A stretch of DNA of 64,000 nt from Bacteroidota bacterium (GCA_016711505.1 JADJSV010000003.1:124001-188000); one strand, 5' to 3'; numbered from the stretch's first letter, positions 17,428 to 26,195 are shown. The notes: generated by a model not told the origin, from the sequence alone. Numbers and translations are program-made.

Positions 17428-19350
17428 TTATTTCCACTCAAACGTCGACACCAGATGCTTAACATCCTCTTCAACAAATGTCAGTACCGGTGCAATCGAA
17501 TCCGGATTCGGTATAGCATAAAAATATAAAGCTCCCCTGATAAAATGTTTACTGCTGTCGGTCAGATAAAACTGAACTGCCGAGGCTGCATTTCCTTTTA
17601 CAAAAGTGTAGAAGCCATAAACCTTCTTTTCGGGTTCATTGATCTCCTGCTCCTGCATACCGGATGCTTTTGTGATGTGCTTTAAAGAAAGCGTCTGGCT
17701 GTCGTTTATGTAGCGCGCAAGGTCGTTGTTCACTGACTTATGACTTAAATATAAAGTGCCTTTGTATTTCGGCCATTCTACATTGTACCAGCATGGCTCT
17801 GCTGATGCCAGTGTGTCTTTTACGACAATTGAATATGTCGGAATTTCAAAAGAGAAGGAACAATCATCTGCTTTAAACATCTGATATTTCTTCTCGGGAA
17901 CTTCAATGCGGAAATAGCCTCTTGGCTTTGGATTGTATTCCTGCTCACATGATACAAGAATGGTCGATAAAAGAAATACAAGCAAGATATTCAGTGAAGT
18001 CATGCCGGTAAAACCATTGCTATTGTTCGCATCAACTTTTTTCTCAGGTAAAGTTATTTTCACACGTTTGATTCTTTTTTTATCTGCTGATTCAATTGTG
18101 AATTGGATGTCATTCAGTTTTACAACCTGATTACGCTGTGGAATACTTCCCATCAATTCAAGTATAAGCCCCGCTAAAGAATCAATTTCACTCTCTTCAA
18201 ATTCCAGAAGTTTGTGATCGATCTCCATGATCCGGCAAATGTCGTTCAGGTTGGTCTTTCCTTCGAACACATAATTGTGATCGTCGAGTTTACTGTACGT
18301 CAATTCATCATCATCGAATTCGTCATTGATCTCACCGACAATTTCTTCAAGTACATCTTCCAATGTCACAATTCCTGAACTTCCACCGTATTCATCTATC
18401 ACAATTGCAAGGTGAATTTTCTTTTCCTGAAATTCCTGCAGCAAGTCGTTGATCTTTTTACTCTCCGGAACAAAATAAGCAGGACGCATTTGTTTCTGCC
18501 ATTCAAATGTATCGTCGTTCTGAAGATCAAGATAGGGCAGAAGATCTTTTATACATAACACTCCGATAACTGTATCAAAAGAATTCTCATATACAGGAAC
18601 ACGCGAATATCTGTTCTCAAGAATCAATGGAAAAAGTTCGCTGAATTTCAGGTCTTTGTTGAAAGCAATTACATCCATTCTGGATTTCATGATCTGGCGG
18701 ACATCAATATTGCCAAATCTCGCTATTCCTTTCAGGATCTTTTTTTCTTCTTCCGGCGTACTCTTGTCGCTGGTAATATCTATTGCATGAGTTAATTCAT
18801 CGACTGATATGTCATATCCTTTTTGTCCGAATCGACGGTCTACTATAGAGGTGGAGGCAATCAGAAGATAACTGAATGGGCGAAGCAATTTGCTCAATGC
18901 ATAAATTGGAAATACACTTTTTAAAGCAGAACGCAATGGATTCTGTGTTGCATAAACTTTAGGCATCACTTCACAGAACAATACGATCACAAAGGTTACT
19001 GCTACAACCTGAATTAAAAACCCAACGGTCTGATGATTCTTAAAATCAAAAATATCTTCAATCAGTATTGATGACAAGACAACAATAGCGATGTTAACAA
19101 AATTGATTGAGATCAGTAGGGTGGCAAGCAAACGTTTCGGCCGTTCAAGTAAACTGTATACAAGTTTATGGCGTGACCGCTGAGATTCTTTCAACTCAAA
19201 AAGCTGAACCGGTGTAATTGCAAAAAAAGCTGTTTCTGCACCGGAGATAAATCCCGAGATCAAAAGCAAGCCGAATAAAACAACAACTTCTACTAAAAAT
19301 TGAGCTGATAATGTAAATGCAGGGTTCAGAATGGATAAAATATCCTGCAT
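17428..19350 (-). CDS. gldE-gldD: GldE-like CNNM/CBS/CorC protein fused in frame to GldD lipoprotein
   Basis: One open frame of 640 residues holding two proteins that are normally separate. Residues 1 to about 440 are GldE-like: a CNNM/DUF21 membrane domain with about four helices (FISGAETAFFAI motif), paired CBS domains (about 200-320, with SRVPVYENSFDTVIGV) and a CorC_HlyC transporter-associated domain. Residues 450-640 are GldD: a lipoprotein signal with LVSC lipobox, then PRGYFRIEVPEKKY and a C-terminal VEEDVKHL. GldD is needed for gliding in Flavobacterium; GldE is encoded beside it. An internal ATG at 18003 could still start free GldD. Start at 19350 is chosen; a TTG at 19386 extends the frame. 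Downstream are ssb and mutY, as in other Bacteroidota. Confidence 0.85.
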   Translation of the reverse strand: MQDILSILNPAFTLSAQFLVEVVVLFGLLLISGFISGAETAFFAITPVQLFELKESQRSRHKLVYSLLERPKRLLATLLISINFVNIAIVVLSSILIEDIFDFKNHQTVGFLIQVVAVTFVIVLFCEVMPKVYATQNPLRSALKSVFPIYALSKLLRPFSYLLIASTSIVDRRFGQKGYDISVDELTHAIDITSDKSTPEEEKKILKGIARFGNIDVRQIMKSRMDVIAFNKDLKFSELFPLILENRYSRVPVYENSFDTVIGVLCIKDLLPYLDLQNDDTFEWQKQMRPAYFVPESKKINDLLQEFQEKKIHLAIVIDEYGGSSGIVTLEDVLEEIVGEINDEFDDDELTYSKLDDHNYVFEGKTNLNDICRIMEIDHKLLEFEESEIDSLAGLILELMGSIPQRNQVVKLNDIQFTIESADKKRIKRVKITLPEKKVDANNSNGFTGMTSLNILLVFLLSTILVSCEQEYNPKPRGYFRIEVPEKKYQMFKADDCSFSFEIPTYSIVVKDTLASAEPCWYNVEWPKYKGTLYLSHKSVNNDLARYINDSQTLSLKHITKASGMQEQEINEPEKKVYGFYTFVKGNAASAVQFYLTDSSKHFIRGALYFYAIPNPDSIAPVLTFVEEDVKHLVSTFEWK

Positions 19351-19411
19351 CTGAATGATTAATATAGGGTAACTACCGGGGTCCAAGGAGTGTTGTTATA
19401 GGTTGCTAAAA

Positions 19412-19455
19412 TAAAAAACAGGCACAAAGCTAAAAAAAACTTTGAGCCTGTTTTT
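19412..19455 (-). terminator. Terminator of ssb
   Basis: AACAGGC-A-CAAAG pairs with CTTTG-A-GCCTGTT around an A-rich loop, with a run of T on the minus strand after the stem. It lies 15 bp past the ssb stop codon and before gldE, separating the two transcripts. Confidence 0.75.
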
Positions 19456-19469
19456 AACATTTTAATTGA

Positions 19470-19886
19470 TCAAAATGGAAGGTCGTCTGACGGTGCAGAC
19501 GTTACTGCCATTTCAGGTGTCGATTGCGTACTGGCAGCCGGTTCCGGATTGTCAGTTCTCGGTCCACCTAACATTGTCATTTCTTCGGCAACAATTTCAG
19601 TAATGTACTTTTTATTGTTCTCATCACCATATTGACGGGTTTTGATCTTTCCTTCGATATAGATCAATTTGCCTTTACGAACATACTTTTCAACGATTTC
19701 AGCCAGGCCTCGCCAAACAACGACATTGTGCCATTCTGTGGTTTCGATCTTCTGACCTTCTTTGTTCTTGTATGAATCTGATGTCGCCAGTGGAAAGCGT
19801 GCTAACGCTACACCACCCTCAAGGTATTTTACTTCCGGGTCTTTCCCCACGTGTCCTACAAGGATCACTTTATTTACTCCGCTCAT
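19470..19886 (-). CDS. ssb: Single-stranded DNA-binding protein
   Basis: Cytoplasmic protein that coats single-stranded DNA during replication, repair and recombination and recruits partners through its acidic tail. Its 138 residues comprise an OB fold (MSGVNKVILVGHVGKDPEVKY to about 108, with TEWHNVVVWRGLAE) and a short disordered linker. The C-terminal peptide is DDLPF, the usual partner-binding tip. A TATCTTTG element at 19918-19925 suggests its own promoter. It lies between mutY and gldE, an order seen in gliding Bacteroidota. Confidence 0.96.
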   Translation of the reverse strand: MSGVNKVILVGHVGKDPEVKYLEGGVALARFPLATSDSYKNKEGQKIETTEWHNVVVWRGLAEIVEKYVRKGKLIYIEGKIKTRQYGDENNKKYITEIVAEEMTMLGGPRTDNPEPAASTQSTPEMAVTSAPSDDLPF

Positions 19887-19917
19887 TGTTTTTTGTTTTT
19901 AATTTGATTTATGACAA

Positions 19918-19925
19918 CAAAGATA
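19918..19925 (-). promoter_or_regulatory. -7 promoter element (TATCTTTG) of ssb
   Basis: An exact match to TAnnTTTG on the minus strand, 31 bp before the ssb ATG. The -33 region has TTTTC near the expected distance rather than TTTG. Confidence 0.5.
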
Positions 19926-19996
19926 AAGCCTCAGTCTGCTTTTTGAAAACCGTATAATAAGGAACTTATTTGCGGTATTTTTTTGTAGACTTCAAT

Positions 19997-21049
19997 TTAC
20001 ATTTGTTTCAGATACTCTTCAATTAATCTTGGAACAGCAAATTCTTTTACTGTAACTGAATTTACTTTTTTCCAGTCTTCTTCCTTTTCATTAAACGATT
20101 TGAGGTCACTGCTTATTTCATAAAATGTTGCATGAATATGCTGATGACTCAAAATGTGTATATACTCCTTACTGATATTTGTTAATTTCGATTTTCGTTT
20201 GCCAAATTGATCTCTCCACTCTTTCGACGACATTACCTTTCCTTCACTCTCGGCTGCAGATGTTTCAATTAATGGAAAATCATGCAAGCCTGTCCAGATA
20301 TCTTTTTCTTTCCTTTGACGAATGAAAAAATTATCCTTTTCACGTATGACAAGATAGTGAAAAAATCGCTTCCTGATTTTGGTTTTTTTCGATTTAACAG
20401 GAAGAGAATCGACCACGTTATTTGAATAGGCATAACATGTTGCTTGCAATGGACACACTGAACAATCCGGCGAAACAGGTTTACATTGTCGCGACCCAAA
20501 TTCCATGATCGCCTGATTAAAAATGTCAGGCGGATGCTTTCCTAAAAGGTCGTTTGCAAGGGCTATGAATTCTTTTTTCCCCGCCCCGGAATCAATAGGG
20601 GTAGAAATTCCGGAATACCTGCTCAAAACCCTGAAAACATTTCCATCTACCACAGCATGGGGTAACTTAAATGCAAATGACGCAATTGCTGCTGCTGTAT
20701 AATCACCAATACCTTTCAGGGATTTAATTTCTTCAAATTCCTGTGGAAACGAACCATTAAAGCGAACCACAATGTCCTTTGCAGCTTTGTGTAGATTTCG
20801 GGCCCGGGAATAATAGCCTAAGCCTTGCCAGAGCTTAAGTATAGCGTCTTCTGAAGCATTTGCCAGTTCATGGACGTTAGTATATTTATCGGTGAACCGG
20901 TGATAGTAAGCCATTCCCTGGTCTACCCTGGTCTGCTGTAGTATTATCTCTGAAAGCCAGATCTTATACGGGTCTGAAGTATTCCGCCATGGAAGATCAC
21001 GCTTGTTTTTCTGATACCAGGAAATGATCTTTTTCCCAAATTCTCTCAT
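19997..21049 (-). CDS. mutY: A/G-specific adenine glycosylase
   Basis: Base-excision repair enzyme that removes adenine mispaired with 8-oxoguanine. The 350-residue protein has the catalytic glutamate in LQQTRVDQG, a helix-hairpin-helix (LKGIGDYTAAAIASFAF), the aspartate in VVDGNVFRVLSRY and a [4Fe-4S] cluster motif C-x6-C-x2-C-x5-C at about residues 190-206. The C-terminal NUDIX-like domain that recognises 8-oxoG covers about 230-350. The gene is divergent from HU across a 285-bp spacer and runs towards ssb and gldE. Confidence 0.96.
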   Translation of the reverse strand: MREFGKKIISWYQKNKRDLPWRNTSDPYKIWLSEIILQQTRVDQGMAYYHRFTDKYTNVHELANASEDAILKLWQGLGYYSRARNLHKAAKDIVVRFNGSFPQEFEEIKSLKGIGDYTAAAIASFAFKLPHAVVDGNVFRVLSRYSGISTPIDSGAGKKEFIALANDLLGKHPPDIFNQAIMEFGSRQCKPVSPDCSVCPLQATCYAYSNNVVDSLPVKSKKTKIRKRFFHYLVIREKDNFFIRQRKEKDIWTGLHDFPLIETSAAESEGKVMSSKEWRDQFGKRKSKLTNISKEYIHILSHQHIHATFYEISSDLKSFNEKEEDWKKVNSVTVKEFAVPRLIEEYLKQM

Positions 21050-21269
21050 CTTTCCAGATTGCTTTCTTCATCAATGAAGCCCGCGCCACGAAGTTACTAA
21101 ATTCGATTGCCTGCGGTCGGCAAACGACGCCTTTTTCGGGAGGTCGTTGATAAAATATGTAGGATATTTTAGTGAATTACCGTTAAAATTGAATTCAAAT
21201 GACTTATAATCAAATAAATAGCCCCTAAAAAATTATTTTACATTCTTTAGTAAAATTTACCTCAATAGG
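21050..21269. other. Divergent spacer between mutY and HU with a GC-rich island
   Basis: Within an AT-rich spacer, about 21100-21150 is notably GC-rich and can fold (TGCC-N7-GGCA near 21109, and AACGAC-N13-GTCGTT just after). No ORF or RNA gene is recognised. It may be a repeat fragment. Confidence 0.35.
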
Positions 21270-21300
21270 TTTTTGGATTTAATTTGAAGCGCTATCTTTG
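21270..21300 (+). promoter_or_regulatory. Promoter of the HU gene (TTTTTG-N17-TATCTTTG)
   Basis: TATCTTTG at 21293-21300 fits the Bacteroidota -7 box and TTTTTG at 21270-21275 fits the -33 box with 17 bp between them. The expected start site leaves a leader of roughly 30 nt before the ATG at 21335. Confidence 0.65.
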
Positions 21301-21334
21301 CCGCCCAATATTTAATTACCTAATACTCAAAGAA

Positions 21335-21649
21335 ATGACAAAAGCAGAATTAGTAGCCGAAATTTCAACTAAAACAGGAATCGAAAAAACTGTGGCTTTA
21401 CAAGCAGTAGAAGCGGCTATGAAAGTGATAAAAAATACAATGTCCGATGGTGAGAACGTTTACTTACGTGGCTTCGGTTCATTCATCATTAAGAAGCGTG
21501 CTCAGAAGTTGGGACGTATCATCTCTAAGAACACGACCATCATTATACCTGAACATAACATCCCTGCATTCAAACCGGCGAAAACTTTCGCTAATAAGGT
21601 AAAGAATGCTAAGATCAAAAAGAATCAGACAACTGAAGCAATCGACTAA
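21335..21649 (+). CDS. HU/IHF-family DNA-binding protein
   Basis: Small dimeric nucleoid protein that bends DNA. The 104 residues include the N-terminal helices (MTKAELVAEISTKTGIEKT) and the signature arm region (GFGSFIIKKRAQKLGR...IPAFKPAKTF), where a proline at the beta-arm tip intercalates into DNA. The C-terminus is extended by a short lysine-rich tail. The ATG at 21335 is chosen over an upstream in-frame ATG at 21284, because the latter lies within the promoter. The TPR gene starts 3 bp after its stop, so the genes are co-transcribed. Confidence 0.95.
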   Translation: MTKAELVAEISTKTGIEKTVALQAVEAAMKVIKNTMSDGENVYLRGFGSFIIKKRAQKLGRIISKNTTIIIPEHNIPAFKPAKTFANKVKNAKIKKNQTTEAID

Positions 21650-21651
21650 GG

Positions 21652-22467
21652 ATGCAAAGCAGTAGAACCCGGTTGCTGGTCGTTCTTGGCGTCATTGCGT
21701 TGACTGCCGCGCTTTACTTTGCCCCGAAAAAAATTGAGAAAAAAGTTACTGCAGATACTCTTGCAGGTTTTTCAATTGATGATCAGATAAATGAGGTCAA
21801 GGGCAGATTGAAAAGTGAAGAGAAAGAACAGATCACAGCAATTGAAGATCTGCTGAAAAAAAATCCTTCTGACAAGAATATTCAGGATTCTTTAGGAAAA
21901 CTTTGGGATAGATTTCAAACTCCGCAAATTTCGTCTTATTATTACGAAGAAATTGCAAAGTCTGAATCGACAGAGCAAAATTGGATCAATGCTGCTTTTA
22001 GATATTTCGATGCCTTTAAAATGACCGGTGATTCTTTAAAAAGAACTTACTTCGTTAACAAAGCAATTGATAGCTACAAAAAAGTAATTGAAATAAATCC
22101 TAAGAACTACGATGCAAAAACCGATCTGGGCGTTTGCTATGCAGAGGGATCTTCAAACCCAATGCAAGGCATTCTGATGCTGAGAGAGGTTGCTGAAGAA
22201 GCTCCGAATCATCTGATGGCACAATACAATCTGGGTGTGCTCTCGGTTAAATCGGGTCAACTCGATAAAGCTGTAGGACGATTCGAAAAAGTACTTGAAA
22301 TTGACCCGACAATTGAAGATGCACGATTCCTTTTAGGAAAAACGTACATGCAAATGGGAAATAATGCCTTTGCCCTCAGAAATTTTGAGACTTTGAAAAA
22401 AGAATCTAAAAATCAGGCACTGGTAAGTGAAGTAGAAAGTTTAATAAGTCAAATTAATAACCACTAA
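21652..22467 (+). CDS. Membrane-anchored TPR protein
   Basis: A 271-residue protein with a single N-terminal membrane helix (about residues 7-25) and a soluble, probably periplasmic, domain. Tetratricopeptide repeats occupy about 125-265, with clear units such as AIDSYKKVIEINPKNYDAKTDLG and AVGRFEKVLEIDPTIEDARFLLG. TPRs are protein-interaction scaffolds. The partner is unknown. It directly follows HU and precedes the 29-codon basic protein and rng, an order I have seen in other Bacteroidota, which hints at a growth-related role. Confidence 0.88.
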   Translation: MQSSRTRLLVVLGVIALTAALYFAPKKIEKKVTADTLAGFSIDDQINEVKGRLKSEEKEQITAIEDLLKKNPSDKNIQDSLGKLWDRFQTPQISSYYYEEIAKSESTEQNWINAAFRYFDAFKMTGDSLKRTYFVNKAIDSYKKVIEINPKNYDAKTDLGVCYAEGSSNPMQGILMLREVAEEAPNHLMAQYNLGVLSVKSGQLDKAVGRFEKVLEIDPTIEDARFLLGKTYMQMGNNAFALRNFETLKKESKNQALVSEVESLISQINNH

Positions 22468-22479
22468 ACACAGTAAGTC

Positions 22480-22569
22480 ATGCCAAGCGGTAAAAAAAGA
22501 AAAAGACATAAGATGGCAACGCATAAGCGTAAAAAACGTCTTAGAAAAAACAGACATAAGAAAAAATAA
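22480..22569 (+). CDS. 29-residue AURKAIP1/COX24-domain-like basic protein
   Basis: A very short gene, 12 bp after the TPR gene: MPSGKKRKRH, then KMATHKRKKR, then LRKNRHKKK and TAA. More than half of the residues are Lys, Arg or His. The KMxxHKRKKRLRKNRHK core matches the AURKAIP1/COX24 motif of the mitochondrial small-subunit ribosomal protein mS38, and annotated Bacteroidota proteins of this size carry that name. A ribosome-bound or rRNA-binding role is therefore likely but inferred. Frame, start and spacing fit translation within the HU operon. Confidence 0.85.
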   Translation: MPSGKKRKRHKMATHKRKKRLRKNRHKKK

Positions 22570-22607
22570 ATAGTGGTTCTTAAGGCTTAGCCTTGGCATT
22601 CACCATG

Positions 22608-22656
22608 ATCATGATGAGTTGACTGAAATCGCTCATCATGATTATTTATTTTTTCA
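22608..22656 (+). terminator. Intrinsic terminator after the HU-TPR-basic protein operon
   Basis: Eleven-base arms (ATCATGATGAG at 22608-22618, CTCATCATGAT at 22632-22642) with a 13-base loop are followed by a T-rich tract (TTATTTTTTC). It closes the HU operon, so rng begins a new transcript after about 165 bp. Confidence 0.8.
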
Positions 22657-22821
22657 TTTGTTAAACAGTACCCTTACATCATTATTCAGACCCGCTTTTC
22701 GGACATGTCTTGGTATGCGATGAGTCGTATGCCGTTCTCTCTCCGGACTAAGATGTAAAACTGTGGTTTTTATTTTCTGTGCTTATTGCATGATAATAGT
22801 GTGTTTATAAAGAATTTTTAG

Positions 22822-24387
22822 TTGAATAATGAATTAGTAATTAGCTCAACACCGGATGAGGTTAATATTGCCTTGCTGGAAGACAAGCATATTGTCGAGC
22901 TAAATAGCGAAAAAAAAGATCAGCGATTTCAAGTCGGTGACATATATCTTGGACGGGTAAAAAAACTTATTCAGGGCCTGAATGCTGCATTCGTAGATGT
23001 CGGTCATGAAAAAGATGCTTTTCTCCATTATCTGGATCTCGGACCTCAGGTCGATTCTCTTCTCAAACTTATCAAGCAATCTACATCAGGAAAAAATCCT
23101 GATCCGATGCTGGCAAATTTTCAGCTTGAGAAAGACATTGATAAAGGCGGAAAGATCAACAATGTCCTTTCCCCAAATCAATGGGTACTTGTACAAGTTG
23201 CTAAAGAACCGATCTCTTCGAAAGGTCCCCGGATCACATCTGAACTTTCTCTTGCAGGTAGATTTGTTGTACTCGTTCCATTCTCGGATACTGTCAACAT
23301 TTCCCAGAAAATAAAAAGTGCTGAAGAAAGACAACGTCTGAAACGACTTGCTATGAGTATCAAGCCGAAAGGATTTGGACTTATTGTAAGAACTGTTGCT
23401 GACGGGAAAAAAGTTGCTGAGCTCGATAAAGATATTCAGGACCTCGTTTCCAAATGGAAGAGTGCTTTTGAAATGCTTCAGACTGCAAAGCCACCTCAGA
23501 AGATCTTAGGTGAATTAAATCGCACATCAACGATCTTGAGAGATCTTCTCAATCCAAACTTCAATGCTATTCATGTTAATGATGCAGCATTGGCGGAGGA
23601 GATCAAGTCGTATATAAGCGGGATTGCTCCTGAGCAAACGGAAATTGTAAAACTGTATAAAGGCAAACTTCCGATCTTCGATAATTTCGGAATTGAAAAG
23701 CAGATAAAATCCAGTTTCGGAAAAACTGTTACAATGGCCAACGGTGCTTATCTCATCGTTGAACATACGGAAGCCATGCACGTCATCGATGTGAATAGCG
23801 GCGGCCGTACTAAAGGTGCAGATGATTCAACTCAGGAAGCAAATGCTCTCCAGGTAAATCTTGATGCAGCAACAGAAGTTGCGCGTCAGCTTCGTTTGCG
23901 AGATATGGGCGGAATCATTGTTATCGATTTTATCGATATGCACAATCCGACAAACAGAAAGTTGCTTTTCGATAAACTGAAAAATGAAATGAAGCGCGAT
24001 CGCGCTAAGCATACTATTCTTCCGCCATCTAAATTCGGTCTTATCCAGATCACCCGTCAGCGTGTTCGTCCGGAAACAAATATTACCACAGCAGAAAAAT
24101 GTCCTGCATGTGATGGAACCGGCGAGATCAAAGCAAGTGTGCTTATCGTTGATGAAATAGAAAATAACCTGCGTTATTTCGTACAGGAGCAGAATGAAAA
24201 AGAATTGCATCTTGCAATTCATCCATACCTTGAAGCGTATTTGAATAAAGGAACATTCTTCAATCCTTCCATCGCTGCCAAGTGGAAAAAGAAATTCAAA
24301 GTAAAATTAAAAGTTACTGCGAATACGAATTACCATATGATGGAGTACCATTTTTTTAATAAGATGGAGGAGGAGATTAAGATCTAG
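22822..24387 (+). CDS. rng: Ribonuclease E/G family endoribonuclease
   Basis: Endonuclease for rRNA and mRNA processing. The 521-residue protein has the RNase G size, without the long RNase E scaffold tail. An S1-like RNA-binding domain (about 35-130, with GLNAAFVDVG and AFLHYLDLG) is followed by the catalytic DNase I-like region with MHVIDVNSGG and MGGIIVIDFIDM, whose aspartates bind Mg. The zinc link is CPACDGTG. It begins with TTG; no in-frame ATG is available nearby. Members normally act as dimers or tetramers. The stop is TAG. Confidence 0.95.
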   Translation: MNNELVISSTPDEVNIALLEDKHIVELNSEKKDQRFQVGDIYLGRVKKLIQGLNAAFVDVGHEKDAFLHYLDLGPQVDSLLKLIKQSTSGKNPDPMLANFQLEKDIDKGGKINNVLSPNQWVLVQVAKEPISSKGPRITSELSLAGRFVVLVPFSDTVNISQKIKSAEERQRLKRLAMSIKPKGFGLIVRTVADGKKVAELDKDIQDLVSKWKSAFEMLQTAKPPQKILGELNRTSTILRDLLNPNFNAIHVNDAALAEEIKSYISGIAPEQTEIVKLYKGKLPIFDNFGIEKQIKSSFGKTVTMANGAYLIVEHTEAMHVIDVNSGGRTKGADDSTQEANALQVNLDAATEVARQLRLRDMGGIIVIDFIDMHNPTNRKLLFDKLKNEMKRDRAKHTILPPSKFGLIQITRQRVRPETNITTAEKCPACDGTGEIKASVLIVDEIENNLRYFVQEQNEKELHLAIHPYLEAYLNKGTFFNPSIAAKWKKKFKVKLKVTANTNYHMMEYHFFNKMEEEIKI

Positions 24388-24397
24388 TCTTGAATTT

Positions 24398-24542
24398 AAG
24401 TAAGCAGGTGTTTTACCTACACTTACTTTTAAACTTACACTTACTCTTTTTATTAGGTCAAAGGTCAGAGGTCAAAGGTCAGAGGTCACGCAGCTTACAT
24501 GAAAGCACCGTGACCTCTGACCTTTGACCTTTGACCTAATAA
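24398..24542 (+). repeat. Two inverted repeats built from heptamers, after rng
   Basis: A first hairpin at 24398-24428 (AAGTAAG/CTTACTT) is followed by a large one whose arms are 24450-24490 and 24509-24542. The left arm is TTATTA, then AGGTCAA/AGGTCAG heptamers repeated five times. The right arm is its complement with one heptamer fewer. The fold could end rng transcripts. The strict 7-bp period is unusual. Confidence 0.8.
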
Positions 24543-24635
24543 CACTTCCCTATAAGTACACCTTTCACCCCAAATAAACCATTTTGCAAATTCCACAATT
24601 TTTCCCCACTTTCGCTTCACAAACCACATAACATC

Positions 24636-25646
24636 ATGAAAATCGTTAAAAAGATCCTTATCGTTATCGCAGTATTACTGCTTTTAATTTCTGCAATTGG
24701 ATTAATTTTCTTTCCGGCACAAATTCATGTTGAAAGATCTGTTGTAATAAACAAAGACGTCAGCACTGTTTATGAGCAGATCAGTAATCTTAAAAATTTC
24801 CAGTCATGGTCTCCATGGTATGATATGGACACTACTGCAAGTTATACTTACTCAGGACCGGAATCAGGTGCAGGTCAGGCATTGCATTGGGATAGTAAAG
24901 AAAAGAACGTTGGTAAGGGTAGTCTGACGATCGCTGAAGTTGTTGAAGACTCCATGGTAAATATGGATCTTGCAATGGCAGGCGGTGGCGAAGGTGCAAA
25001 GGCAATTTATACTTTGACTCCGGAAGGTGATGCAACAAAAATGACATGGTCAATGGATATGAATGCAGGTATGAATCCATTAATGCGCATCATGGGTAAA
25101 TTCATGGATGGAATGGTTGGTCCTGATTTCGAAAAAGGATTGAATAAATTAAAAGCACGTGTTGAAAGTATGCCTTCACTTTCAAGTTCAATTACAGTCG
25201 AAGAAGTTGAAGTTGATGACACTGAATACTTGTTTGTGCATGGCAAAGCAAACATCAATAATATCAGTCAGTTTTTAGGAGCTTCATATGGAAAAATCGG
25301 TGCAGCATTGGGTAAACAAAAATTACAGATGGCAGGAGCTCCTTTTGCAATTTACTATTCCAATTCACAAACTGAATGGGAAATGGATGCAGCAATTCCT
25401 GTAAGTGGTCCGGGAAAAGATGACGGAGAAATCAAAGCCGGAAAACTAAAAGCCGGAAAAGCTGTAATGGCGCGTTTCTTCGGTTCATATGAGCAAACAG
25501 GAATGGCACATCAGGCAGCCGATGAATTCATCAAGAAAAACAATAAGCAGGTGATCGGTGCACCTTGGGAAGTTTATGTAACTGATCCAATGGTAGAAAA
25601 GGATACTGCAAAATGGGAGACGGATATATTCTATCCCGTTCAATAA
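24636..25646 (+). CDS. SRPBCC-family protein with C-terminal GyrI-like domain
   Basis: A 336-residue protein with an N-terminal membrane anchor (about residues 5-27). It is followed by a START-like SRPBCC ligand-binding fold (about 30-180, with WSPWYDMD and GKGSLTIAEV) and then a GyrI/SOUL-like domain (about 190-335). Such proteins bind small hydrophobic ligands; no catalytic residues are evident. A charged GK-rich stretch (KDDGEIKAGKLKAGKAV) lies in the second domain. recX begins three bases after the stop, so the pair is probably one transcript, though no functional tie is obvious. Confidence 0.85.
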   Translation: MKIVKKILIVIAVLLLLISAIGLIFFPAQIHVERSVVINKDVSTVYEQISNLKNFQSWSPWYDMDTTASYTYSGPESGAGQALHWDSKEKNVGKGSLTIAEVVEDSMVNMDLAMAGGGEGAKAIYTLTPEGDATKMTWSMDMNAGMNPLMRIMGKFMDGMVGPDFEKGLNKLKARVESMPSLSSSITVEEVEVDDTEYLFVHGKANINNISQFLGASYGKIGAALGKQKLQMAGAPFAIYYSNSQTEWEMDAAIPVSGPGKDDGEIKAGKLKAGKAVMARFFGSYEQTGMAHQAADEFIKKNNKQVIGAPWEVYVTDPMVEKDTAKWETDIFYPVQ

Positions 25647-25648
25647 AC

Positions 25649-26110
25649 ATGCAACCAATTACCCCGGAGAAAGCTCGTTCAAAAGCTCTCAAGTTTTGCG
25701 CATATCAGGAACGGAGTCAGCAGGAAATGCGCGACAAAATTTATTCCTGGGGATTGCATCAGCGGGAAGTTGAAAGTATTATCTCTTATCTGATCGAAGA
25801 AGGTTTTTTAAAGGAAGAACGATTTGCCATCGCTTATGCGGGTGGAAAATTCAGGGTTAAAAAATGGGGCAAGATCAAGATCAAACTTGCACTTAAAAAT
25901 AAAAAGATCTCCGAGCCGCTTATCAAAAAAGCGCTCGGAGAAATTTCTGATTCTGATTACAGAAAAATGCTGCAGAAAGTTATTTCTGCGAAAGAGAAAC
26001 TTGTAACGGAAAAAGATCCTTATAAAAGGAAATATAAAATTGCTTCTTATGCTATTTCTCGGGGGTTTGAACCGCAGCTTGTCTGGGAAGTGATGGGGTC
26101 AGAGGATTAA
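25649..26110 (+). CDS. recX: Regulatory protein RecX
   Basis: Modulator of RecA that binds in the groove of RecA filaments. It is 153 residues, the usual length. It is helical and basic, with the repeated three-helix pattern (ARSKALKFCAYQERSQQEMRDKI; LIEEGFLKEERFAIAYAGGKFRVKKWGKIKIKLALK) that defines the family. The ATG at 25649 is chosen; the frame extends upstream into the preceding gene without a better start. No recA is in the window. Confidence 0.92.
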   Translation: MQPITPEKARSKALKFCAYQERSQQEMRDKIYSWGLHQREVESIISYLIEEGFLKEERFAIAYAGGKFRVKKWGKIKIKLALKNKKISEPLIKKALGEISDSDYRKMLQKVISAKEKLVTEKDPYKRKYKIASYAISRGFEPQLVWEVMGSED

Positions 26111-26161
26111 TTTTTATTTGGACCTTAGAAAGTAAGATCAGCGTAAATTTTACAGACATCA

Positions 26162-26195
26162 GACAATAAGTTGAATCATTTTGTTTCTTATTGTC
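26162..26195 (+). terminator. Hairpin downstream of recX
   Basis: GACAATAAG (26162-26170) pairs with CTTATTGTC (26187-26195) around a 16-base loop, followed by AATAAAATTTTATTTTT. A weak terminator is plausible before the beta-helix gene. Confidence 0.45.

Noticed and set aside
24450..24542. CRISPR-like repeats
   Set aside because: Units are 7 bp with no spacers and form one inverted pair. There are no Cas genes.
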